From contig NC_041006.1 of assembly GCF_004193775.1 (NCBI RefSeq), forward strand, positions 22,955,611-23,019,610: DNA of 64,000 nucleotides. Reading direction: 5' to 3'. The notes below the pieces were generated by a model. The model was given only the letters and a program-made list of their open reading frames with translations, made no database searches and was not told where the DNA came from. Position numbers and translations under genes: made by a program. Source of the stretch: Glycine soja. Taxonomy: Eukaryota; Streptophyta; Magnoliopsida; Fabales; Fabaceae. Shown here piece after piece: positions 24,487 to 34,304 of this stretch; the first letter of the stretch is position 1, and every line of letters begins with the position of its first letter.

Positions 24487-25449
24487 TGATGCAAGCTCCA
24501 TTGGAGCTTGTAGGCCTAGGATCTTCTTCATCAATGGATTCCTTTGATTCTTGGAAGATGAATGGCAGCGGAATGGAGAAGGAAGAGAGAGAGGAGACGC
24601 CACTTCAAGGAGAAGATGAGTCTAGAAGAAGCTCACCACCATAGGAGGCCATGCATAAGAGCTTGGAGGAAGAAGGAGATGAATGAAGGGAGAGGGAGAG
24701 AAGAGCACGAAATTTTGTGCTCCAAATGAGCTTTGAAATCTGAAGTTTAATATTCAAATGATCAAAGTTGAAAAAAAATGCACACATATGACCTCTATTT
24801 ATAGCCTAAGTGTCACACAAAATTGGAGGGAAATTCAAATTTCACTTGAATTTGAAATTGAATTTGTGGAGCCAAACTTTGGAGCCAAAATTTCACTAAT
24901 TATGATTAGTGAATTTTAGTTATGGTTCAGCCCACTAATCCAAGATCAATTCCAAGATTCTCCACTAAGTGTGCTTAGGTGTCATGAGGCATGAAAAGCA
25001 TGAAGGACATGCACAAAGTGTGACTATATGATGTGGCAATGGGGTGTAGTAAGCAAATGCTCACCTCCCCCTCTAAAATTTAATTGGATTGGGCTTCTAC
25101 CAATTCAATTAAATTTATTTCCAACCACACACATCAAATATCCACTTAGTGCATGTGAAATTACAAAACTACCCCTAATACAAAAACTAGTCTAGGTGCC
25201 CTAAAATACAAGGGCTGAAAAATCCTATATTTCTAGGGTACCCTACCTACATTATGGAGCCCTAAATACAAGGCCCAAAAATAATGAAACCTTAATCTAA
25301 TATTTACAAAGATAAGTGGGCTCGTACTTAGCCCATGGGCCCGAAATCTACCCTAAGGCTCATAAGAACCCTAGGGCCTTCTCTTGCATCTCTGGCCCAA
25401 TCTACTTGGAGTTTTCTATCCAATGCCCTTGCGGGGTAGGATTGCATCA
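24487..25449 (-). repeat. 5' LTR of copy C
   Basis: 963 bp, TG...CA on the minus strand. The plus-strand TATTTATA at 24796-24803 is the promoter TATA box read on the minus strand; transcription would run leftwards into the leader. Confidence 0.88.
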
Positions 25450-25506
25450 ACATTGCTTGTATCTTGATTTCAGGAATTGAATTGTCATCATCAAAAAGAG
25501 GGAGAT

Positions 25507-26534
25507 TGTAGAAGCAAAGACTTTGACTTTGATATTTTGATGATGCCATATGATCATGATGTATTGATGCCACATGAACATGCGCTTCTCAAGTTAAGAT
25601 CAAGACAAAAATCCAAGAGATTCAAGATACATCATCAAGAAAATCTCTATAGATTTACTCTCTGGTAATCGATTACCAGAGGATGTAATCGATTACCAGT
25701 GGCCAAAATGGTTTATAACAGCTATTAGAAATTTGAATACAAATTTTACACTGTGTAATCGATTACACATGGATGGTAATCGATTACCAGCAGTTATTGA
25801 ATGCTTTAATTCAAATTTTAAATCCTGTAATCGATTAGACAAGTCATGTAATCGATTACCAGAGGAGATTTTCAGAAAATAATTTCCAAGAGTCACATTT
25901 GTTCAAATGATTTTTAAATGGCTATCAAAGGTCTATTTATATGTGACTTGGAACACAAATTTGCTTAGAGTTTTTCAGAACAAAAAGGTCTTATCCTCTC
26001 AAAAAGCAAAATCATCTTATCCTCTTAAAAATTCCTTGGCCAATACACTTGCAATTCAATAAGGAATTATCTGAGTGCTCAATTGTTCAATCTATCTCTT
26101 TCAAGAGATATTTCTTCTTCTCTTTATCTTATTTCTCAAAAGGGATTAAGAGACCAAGGGTCTCTTGTTGTAAAGAAATCTGAACACAAAGGAAGGGTTG
26201 TCCTTGTGTGGTGCAGAACTTGTAAAGGGCTTTTGCAAGTTAGTGGAACTCTCAAGCGGGTTGCTTGGGGACTGGACGTAGGCACAAAGGTGTGGCCGAA
26301 CCAGTATAAATCTGAGTTTGCAATCTTTCTTCCCTTAAACTCCTTTATTGTTTATTGCTTATTGCTTATTGTTTCTATTCAGTAAGATTAATTTGCATTA
26401 TTATTTAGGAGTTCATTTTGAAAGGAATCTTGGGTTTTTGGGTTAAAATCAAAATAGAACTTTTGATTAAGAAAAGATTGTGATATCTTAATTCAACCCC
26501 CCTTCTTAAGATATCTGAGGCCACTTGTCTAACA
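25507..26534 (+). repeat. 3' LTR of copia 1
   Basis: 1028 bp from TGTAGAAGC to CTAACA. A polypurine tract AAAAAGAGGGAGAT ends at 25506. The first part has exact GTAATCGATTAC palindromes at 25665, 25685, 25755, 25776 and 25848. The later part (26148-26241) has three consecutive inverted repeats in the presumed transcribed R-U5 region. Confidence 0.8.
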
Positions 26535-26992
26535 TCTACTTGGGTTGTTATATTGAGAACAAGAGAGAGTAAATCTCTTGTGGATCAGTTCAAGTGGAGG
26601 GTACATCCACTTGGTTATTCAAAGAGAACAAGGGAGGGTACATCCCTTGTGGATCTTTGGCTTGTAAAGGATTTTACAAGGTTGAAAGAAATCTCAAGAA
26701 CCGTTGGTTGCTTGGGGACTGGATGTAGGCACGGGTTGTTGCTTAACCAATATAAATCTTGTGTTTATCTACTTCTTCCCTACATTCTTTAATTTCCGTT
26801 GTGTACTTTTAATTGCCGCTTTTACTTTTGGTTATGTTATTGTTTCTATTCTTTACTTTCTTAACTTAATAGTAAAAGCCTAGTTGAATCTAGTAACATT
26901 AAGAAGGATAAATTTTAAATTAGTCAAGACACATTAATAATTAATTCAACCCCCCCCCCCCCTTCTTATTTATTCCGAGGCTACTTGATCCA
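26535..26992 (+). repeat. Remainder of copia 2 5' LTR
   Basis: Sequence after the copia 1 3' LTR continues as an LTR end: four consecutive inverted repeats (26560-26680), a C-run around 26950-26962, then CA at 26992 followed by a primer binding site at 26998. It has no LTR start of its own, which fits an LTR split by the copia 1 insertion, with the first half at 3772-4607. Confidence 0.7.
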
Positions 26993-26997
26993 ATAAG

Positions 26998-27009
26998 TGG
27001 TATCAGAGT
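26998..27009 (+). other. Primer binding site of copia 2
   Basis: TGGTATCAGAGT, one mismatch at the last base from the initiator-methionine tRNA site, five bases after the LTR end. Confidence 0.8.
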
Positions 27010-27045
27010 AGGTATCTTGAGAAAAGTTTCACAATGTCAAGATTC

Positions 27046-28140
27046 ATGGCCTCCTCAAATTCTCTGTTTCCTGAAGGAAACTCCATCCATACGCCACCTA
27101 TCTTTAATGGTGAGGGTTACCACTATTGGAAAACCCGAATGCAAATCTTTATTGAAGCCATAGATTTAAACATTTGGGAAGCAATAGAAATAGGACCTTA
27201 TGTGTCCACCATAGTAGATGCAAGCACTAGCACAACAACAGAAAAACCTAGAGATAAATGGACTGAAGAAGATAGAAGAAGAATCTAATATAATCTTAAA
27301 GCTAAAAACATTATTACTTCTGCCCTAGGAATAGATGAATATTTTAGAGTGCCAAACTGTTCAAATGCAAAGGAGATGTGGGATACTCTCCAACTTACAC
27401 ATGAAGGCACCACTGATGTGAAAAGATCTAGAGTCAACACCCTTACACATGAATATGAATTATTTAGGATGAACACTAATGAGAACATCCAAAGAATGTA
27501 GAAAAGATTCACACACATAGTCAATCACCTTGCCTCCTTAGGAAAAACCTTTCCAAATAAAGATTTAATCAATAAAGTTCTGAGATGCTTAAGTAGGGAA
27601 TGGCAACCCAAGGTAACTGCTATTTTTGAAAGTAATGATCTTTCCTCTATGTCTCTTGCCACTCTTTTTGGAAAATTGCAGGAACATGAAATGGAACTTC
27701 AACGTCTCAACCAAAATGAAGAGACCGACAAAAGGAAAAGAAGCATACCACTCAAAGTCTCCTCCTCAATGCAAGAAGAAGAAAAAGAAGAAGAATCTGA
27801 TGATGAAGAGGACTTCTCACTCTTTGTGAAGAAGTTTCATAAATTCGTCAAAAATAGAAGAATGGAGAAAAGCCATAACTTCAACAATAGGAAGAGATCT
27901 CAAGAATTTTCCCCAACACTTAAATGCTATAAGTGTAATCAAACGGTCACATAAAGGCAAACTGCCCCTCAAATGAGTCATGGCCCGAGAAGAATGAGAA
28001 GAAAAGCTATAAAGAAAGAAGATCCAAGAAGGCGTATATTGCTTGGGACCATAATGACTCATTCGATGGTTTGGAGAAGGAGATCAACCTTCTATCTAAG
28101 GAATATGAAAGTGATGAGAACATCTCTCAAGAAGTTTAAG
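27046..28140 (+). pseudogene. Gag of copia 2, broken, pol deleted behind it
   Basis: The start MASSNS at 27046 matches the gag start of copia 1. The segment GYHYWKTRMQIF identifies sirevirus-type gag; the central gag domain follows to about 27700, then an acidic linker. Stops: TAA at 27286-27288 and TAG at 27499-27501. At the first zinc knuckle (CYKCNQ near 27930) the frame shifts and the knuckle is completed only in another frame. From about 28140 the sequence passes directly into the pol-env spacer. No protease, integrase, RT or RNase H sequence is present anywhere in this element, so pol was lost in a single large deletion. Confidence 0.78.
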
Positions 28141-28828
28141 CAAGAAAACCAAAAGTCTGACTTCCATCTTTGAAGATCTAAGCACTTAAATCATGAAAAA
28201 GGTAACATCGAAACCATTCTCTTTTAAATTAAGTGGGTTGAAAATTTTCTTCTAAATTAACTTGATATATGATGACTAACAAATTTTTATTTGTTTGTCT
28301 TGATTGTTTGCTATTGTGAATATTTGCTTATATGTTTGATTGAGTTATTTTTTTAAAGCATGAAGTTTTTTTTAAACAAATATTTGATGATGTCTATGAT
28401 TCTTGCATGATTTTTTTATGAGATGTGAATTACTTACTTAAAAAGTCATTCATAAAGTTTTTCAAAAATTTATTATGTTATATATATTTATTTTCATATA
28501 ATAGATTTTAGATATAAAGTATTTTGGCCCCCTTTCAAATCCTTTCACCCTAAGAATTCATTCAACACTTAATTCTGCTAAAATGCTCTCTGATAATCGA
28601 TTACTACAATGTGTAATCGATTACAACGCGTCCCTGGTGCTTAAAAATTCAAATTTCAGAATTCACGAAACTGCAACCTCGTCTCTCTCGCGAAACCCTT
28701 GTTCCCAAATTTTCTTTATGCCATAACTTACTCATTTCTTATCCAAATCACGTCCCACAAAGCCCAAAATTCATCTTTTTTCATCCTCTTTCATTTCAAT
28801 TGATTGAAATTTCGAATAAGTCTCTCAA
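28141..28828 (+). other. Copia 2 spacer after pol deletion
   Basis: AT-rich non-coding spacer. It has one exact GTAATCGATTAC at 28613-28624 and a variant at about 28593. The last 100 bp, with the CACGTCCCACAAAGCCC segment before the env-position start, match 18270-18361 of copia 1. Confidence 0.65.
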
Positions 28829-29938
28829 ATGGCGGAACCATCAAAGAAGCGCAAGGGTTCTTCGAGTAGAAGCCAACGACACTCCGAGGCTCAAGATACT
28901 CCAATTCCTTCCTCCATTTCCTCCTCCTCATTGTTCTCATTGGAAGAACAACGTATACGGTACACAAACCTTTTCTCCTCTCGTTCTATCATTGTCCCTA
29001 AGTTCATTGATATGGATTTCTTTTCTGATGAGAGTTTCAAATGCATTCAAGCATTTCAGAACTCAAATCTCATTCCCTTTATGTCTTTAAAACTACCTGT
29101 GTATTCTGAATTGGTAAAAGTTTTTTATTCTAACATTGAAATTCAAGAAAGTACCTTTATTTCTGAAGTCTATGGGATAAAGATGGTCATTGACCAATCC
29201 CTCTTCTATGATTTGACCCAATTGTCTAGCGAAGGTATACCATTTGAAGGTACACTCGATGATGATTGGAAATTTGATTTTTCTGTGCATGATGCCCGCC
29301 GGTTGGTTTGCACCAACCAAGCGGATATGATCCAAAGGCTGCTTGCCGGTTCATTGGCTCTTGAAAGCCGCATCCTTCATTATCTAATTGTTCGTATCCT
29401 ACTCCATAGATCTTCAAACCTTGCACAGGGGTCTGAAGAAGATCTAATAGTCAAGTGGGCCTTTCATACCGGCTGAAAAATTGATTGGGCACATCTAATC
29501 TGGTATCGCATGCATAAGGCATTGCGATTAAATGCTCCTCTACCCTATCCACACTTAGTTACTTTGTTCCTTCAACATTTTAGCATCCCTCTTGATTCTG
29601 AACCTTATGTTCCAATCAAGAGATCTTTCTTGATCGGTGCTGCTGTGGTTGCTTCCTTTGGTTACCGCAAAGAGCGTGATGGCTCTTGGGTAAAAAAGGG
29701 TGCTCAACCAAATGATGATGAAGGACACTTACCGGTTGAAGGGGACTCTTCTCTCCTTCAGAGTATCTTGGACAGGTTTGATGGACTTCAAGCCTATGTT
29801 GGTGAGAGGTTTGACTCCTTGGAACATCAAGTGGACACACGATTCGAGGAGATGAACTCAAGGATTGCAAAGGTTGAAGAAGATGTCACCATCATCCGCT
29901 ACTGCCTTGATTTACCTCCACCACCACCATCAGTTTAG
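28829..29938 (+). pseudogene. Env-position reading frame of copia 2, single stop
   Basis: A 370-codon frame starting MAEPSKKRKG, broken only by a TGA at 29474-29476. Order: a basic, serine-rich amino terminus that looks like a nuclear-localisation type cluster; a central domain of the putative plant transposon-protein type (FMSLKLPVYSELVKVFYSN and following); a carboxyl-terminal segment of about 60 residues with regular hydrophobic spacing (ILDRFDGLQAYVGERFDSL) that should form a coiled coil; and a proline run before the TAG. No membrane segment is evident. It is better preserved than the gag of the same element although pol is gone. The function of this protein class is not known to me. Confidence 0.72.
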
Positions 29939-30375
29939 ACATTACTATTATTATTAGTATTTTGATTTTTAGCCGTGTATTTGGCTATATTATTATGACA
30001 TTTGAACACTTAGTATTTCTTTTAATAATTTCTTAGTATGACTGAACATGATGTTTATGGTTTGTGATATATGACTAAGTGGTTTTATTCAAATAATGCT
30101 TTATGTATGTTTTAGAATCATTTGTTTTTGTTCTACAAATTATGCTTTGTGTATGTTTTTAAATTATTCATGTTTTACGCACTTTGGCCTTTTTGATGTT
30201 GCCAAAGGGGGAGAGAAAAATGGGTATTTTAGAAATCAAGATATTATATTTTCAAAGCTTTAAAATTAAGCATGAATTCAAAAAGAAAAGGGGAGAAAGA
30301 GATGAGTGAACGGTAGAACAAAACTTGTATGTATCCTCTTGATTTCAGGATTGTCATCATAAAAAAGGGGGAGAT
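29939..30375 (+). other. Copia 2 3' untranslated region and polypurine tracts
   Basis: Non-coding. A polypurine-like CCAAAGGGGGAGAG occurs near 30202 and the functional tract AAAAAAGGGGGAGAT at 30361-30375, directly before the LTR start at 30376. Confidence 0.75.
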
Positions 30376-31373
30376 TGTGGAAGCAATGACTTCCAAGATT
30401 ATTTTGATGATGCCAAAGAATCAAGAGTTAAGTAAGTTCCAAAGAATCACGAGTCAAAAAGCTTCAAGAATCAAGTTTCAAAGAATCAAGATTCAAGAAT
30501 AATCAAGTCTCAAGATTCAATCAAGTTTCAAGAATCAAGATTCAAGAACAATCAAGATCAAGATTCAAGACTCAAGATTCAAGAATCAAGAGAAGACTTA
30601 ATCAAGATAAGTACAAATTTTTTTTTTCAAAACATTGAGTAGTACAAGAATTTTTCACAAAATCTTTTACCAAAGAGTTTTGCTCTCTAGTAATCGATTA
30701 CCAGAAGGTAGTAATCGATTACCAGTAGTCAGCATTGTTTTCAAAACTGATTTACAAAGCTGTAATCGATTACCATAATCATGTAGTCAATTACCATTGT
30801 TTTAAAACGTTAGATTTCAAATTTCAAGAGTCACAACTAGTGATAAAACATTTTCAAATCATTTTAAACTTGTGTAATCGATTACACAATACTTGTAATC
30901 GATTACCAGTGTTTCTAAACGTTTTGATTTTCAAATTTAAACATGAAGATTCACATCTTTTGATGTGTAATCGATTATACTATAATGATAATCGATTACC
31001 AGTGACTGATTTCAAAAACTAAATTACCAAAAGTCACAATTCTTAAAGTGACTTATTTCTGAAGAGTTTTTCAAAAGTCACAACTTTTAAAAGGTGACTA
31101 GTTTTAAAGAAATTGCCAAAAGTCACAAACTTTAATTTGAGTCATCAAATGATTATAAATATGTGACCATGGCACGAATTTCATATACAACTAAGACCGA
31201 TTCCTTTCATTCAAAAAGACTGATTTCATTCATTCATTTCTCTTCATCTTTCTAAGAGTTTTTGTTCAATACTTTCTCTTTCAAGAAAAGTTCATTGACA
31301 AAAAACTTGTGCTATTATTTTTCTTCATTTCCCTTCTTTCTCTTGTCAAAAGATTCAAAGGACTAACCGCCTA
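30376..31373 (+). repeat. 3' LTR of copia 2, truncated
   Basis: Starts TGTGGAAGC like the LTR at 3772 and aligns with it to about 31260. Exact palindromes GTAATCGATTAC at 30690, 30711, 30762, 30874 and 30895. The LTR stops near 31373, where Ogre-like sequence begins; the R-U5 hairpin block seen at 26560 is missing. Confidence 0.75.
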
Positions 31374-31479
31374 AGATATGGTGCTCTCGCGAATGATTTA
31401 TTTTTCTTTGCAAAAAGCATGTTTGCCTTTTAGGTGGAAAAACCTGGTGGACCGTTCGGTCCTGCCAACAAACTTCTTT

Positions 31480-34035
31480 CGGAGCCCCATGAATGTTATT
31501 GCCTAGCACTGTTCATGCATCCTCCACCTTCGAGTCTGGAGCCCCGCGAAGTTATGCGTAGCGCTGTTCGCCAATTCTCCATTCTCCACTTTTTTCGGAG
31601 CCCCATGAATGTTATTGCCTAATGCTGTTCATGCATCCTCCACCTTCGAGTCTGGAGCCCCGCGAAGTTATGTGTAGCGCTGTTCGCCAATTCTCCATTC
31701 TCCACCTTTTTCGGAGCCCCATGAATGTTATTGCCTAGCGCTGTTCATGCATCCTCCACCTTCGAGTCTGAAGCCCCGCGAAGTTATGCGTAGCGCTGTT
31801 CGCCAATTCTCCATTCTCCACCTTTTTCGGAGCCCCATGAATGTTATTGCCTAGCGCTGTTCATGCATCCTCCACTTTCGAGTCTAGAGCCCCGCGAAGT
31901 TATGCGTAGCGCTGTTCGCCAATTCTCCATTCTCCACTTTTTTCGGAGCCCCATGAATGTTATTGCCTAGCGCTGTTCATGCATCCTCCACCATCGAGTC
32001 TGGAGTCCTGCGAAGTTATGTGTAGTGCTGTTCGCCAATTCTCCATTCTCCACTTTTTTCGGGGCCCCATGAATGTTATTGCCTAGCGCTGTTCATGCAT
32101 CCTCCACCATCGAGTCTGGAGCCCCGCGAAGTTATGCGTAGCACTGTTCGCCAATTCTCGATTCTCCACTTTTTTCGGAGCCCCATCAATGTTATTCCCT
32201 AGCGCTGTTCATGCATCCAACACCATCGATTCTGGAGCCCCGCGAAGTTATGCGTAGCACTGTTCGCCAATTCTCCATTCTCCACTTTTTTTGGAGCCCC
32301 ATGAATGTTATTGGCTAGCGCTGTTCATGTATCCTCCACCATCGAGTCTGGAGCCCCGCGAAGTTATGTTTAGCGTTATTCGCCAATTCTCCGTTCTCCA
32401 CTTTTTTCAGAGCCCCATGAATGTTATTGCCTAGCGCTATTCATGCATCCTCCACCTTCGAGTCTGGATCCCCGCGAAGTTATGCGTAGCGCTGTTTGCC
32501 AATTCTCCATTCTCCACTTTTTTTCGGAGCCCCATGAATGTTATTGCCTAGCGCTGTTCATGCATCCTCCACCTTCGAGTTTGGAGCCCCGCAAAGTTAT
32601 GCGTAGTGCTGTTCGCCAATTCTCCATTCTCCACTTTTTTCGGAGACCCATGAATGTTATTGCCTAGCACTGTTCATGCATCCTCCACCTTCGAGTCTTG
32701 AGCCCCGCGAAGTTATGCGTAGCGCTGTTCGCCAATTCTCCATTCTCCACTTTTTTCGGAGCCCCATGAATGTTATTGCCTAGCGCTGTTCATGCATCTT
32801 CCACCTTCGAGTCTGGAGCCCCGCGAAGTTATGCGTAGCGCTGTTCGCCAATTCTCCATTCTCCACCTTTTTCGGAGCCCCATGAATGTTATTGCCTAGC
32901 GCTGTTCATGCATCCTCCACCATCGAGTCTGGAGTCCCGCGAAGTTATGTGTAGTGCTGTTCGCCAATTCTCCATTCTCCACTTTTTTCGGGGCCCCATG
33001 AATGTTATTGCCTAGCGCTGTTCATGCATCCTCCACCATCGAGTCTGGAGCCCCTCGAAGTTATGCGTAGCACTGTTCGCCAATTCTCGATTCTCCACTT
33101 TTTTCGGAGCCCCATCAATGTTATTCCCTAGCGCTGTTCATGCATCCAACACCATCGAGTCTGGAGCCCCGCGAAGTTATGCGTAGCGCTGTTCGCCAAT
33201 TCTCCATTCTCCACTTTTTTTGGAGCCCCATGAATGTTATTGGCTTGCGCTGTTCATGCATCCTCCACCATCGAGTCTGGAGCCCCGCGAAGTTATGTTT
33301 AGCGTTATTCGCCAATTCTCCATTCTCCACTTTTTTCAGAGCCCCATGAATGTTATTGCCTAGCGCTATTCATGCATCCTCCACCTTCGAGTCTGGATCC
33401 CCGCGAAGTTATGCCTTGCGCTGTTCGCCAATTCTCCATTCTCCACTTTTTTCGGAGCCCCATCAATGTTATTCCCTAGCGCTGTTCATGCATCCAACAC
33501 CATCGAGTCTGGAGCCCCGCGAAGTTATGCGTAGCACTGTTCGCCAATTCTCCATTCTCCACTTTTTTTGGAGCCCCATGAATGTTATTGGCTAGCGCTG
33601 TTCATGTATCCTCCACCATCGAGTCTGGAGCCCCGCGAAGTTATGTTGAGCGTTATTCGCCAATTCTCCGTTCTCCACTTTTTTCAGAGCCCCATGAATG
33701 TTATTGCCTAGCGCTATTCATGCATCCTCCACCTTCGAGTCTGGATCCCCGCGAAGTTATGCGTAGCGCTGTTCGCCAATTCTCCATTCTCCACTTTTTT
33801 TCGGAGCCCCATGAATGTTATTGCCTAGCGCTGTTCGCCAATCCTCCATTCTCCACTTTTTTCGGAGACCCATGAATGTTATTGCCTAGCGCTGTTCATG
33901 CATCCTCCACCTTCGAGTCTGGAGCCTCGCGATGTTTTTGCGTAGCGCTGTTCGCCAATTCTCCATTCTCAATCTTTTTTGGAGACTCATGAATTCATTG
34001 CCTAGCGTTGTTCATATGTCCTCCGTTATCAAGCG
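31480..34035 (+). repeat. 116-bp tandem array with higher-order structure
   Basis: About 21 units of 116 bp (starts at 31480, 31596, 31712, 31828, 31944 and on). Each unit is two related ~58-bp halves beginning GGAGCCCCATGAATG and GGAGCCCCGCGAAGTT. Variant units repeat in the same order at an offset of 929 bp (32061 and 32990), and part of that block recurs about 348 bp later. One unit near 33797-33863 is shortened. The array lies just upstream of the polypurine tract, in the element's 3' untranslated region. Confidence 0.92.
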
Positions 34036-34290
34036 TGGAGCCTCCGGTGACTGGGAAATATGTTTTTGTTATTTTCCGGATCGGTTCCTTCGCCAAACAT
34101 GTGTACATGTGTATATGTATATTATATTTGTTGTTCTTGTTGTTGTTTGTATTTTGTTTTGTGTTGTGCAGAGAAAAAGAAAAAAGAAGGAGTAGAGACG
34201 AGAGTCGTCATGAACTAATCACGGAAAGGGCAGGACGGACAAAATCAGTGTCTTATCTTTGCTTTCCTCTTATCTCCGATGAGAGGTAAG

Positions 34291-34304
34291 TAAAGAGGGG
34301 CAAC
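34291..34304 (+). other. Polypurine tract of Ogre-like element
   Basis: TAAAGAGGGGCAAC directly precedes the LTR start. The same tract is found, inverted, next to the LTRs ending at 54269 and 61769, which defines those as 3' LTRs. Confidence 0.8.

Larger units (their letters stand above)
19859..25449 (-). mobile_element. Non-autonomous gypsy-derived LTR element, copy C (complete, young)
   Basis: This 5591-bp copy lies on the minus strand with perfect target duplications ACATT (19854-19858 and 25450-25454). It has a 5' LTR (24487-25449), primer binding site (24473-24484), a leader of about 1.9 kb (22560-24472), one long gag-plus-RT-remnant frame with a single stop, a polypurine tract (20881-20895) and a 3' LTR (19859-20880). 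The LTRs differ by about five substitutions by eye plus one 59-bp duplication, so the insertion is recent. It is the best-preserved member of its family here and interrupts the 3' untranslated region of copia 1. Confidence 0.9.
4610..26534 (+). mobile_element. Sirevirus-like Ty1-copia element (copia 1), split by four insertions
   Basis: In order: 5' LTR remnant (4610-4932), gag (from 4969), pol (12796-15984), a palindrome-rich spacer (15985-16405), an env-position reading frame (18362-19493), a 3' untranslated part with several polypurine-like GGGGGAG motifs, a polypurine tract at 25495-25506, and the 3' LTR (25507-26534). The gene order gag-PR-INT-RT-RH and the extra frame after pol are those of sireviruses. 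It is interrupted at 5302, 7386, 16406 and 19859 by later elements whose target duplications can be read. It is defective: gag and pol carry stops and frameshifts, and the protease active-site region is deleted. Confidence 0.8.

Noticed and set aside
31434..33875. Reading frames of 60-100 codons in the 116-bp array
   Set aside because: Products of repeat periodicity in a 3' untranslated array; units vary by indels that change the frame.
31480..34035. Possible CRISPR-like array
   Set aside because: Whole units repeat with no unique spacers, in a plant retroelement; it is a tandem satellite-like array.
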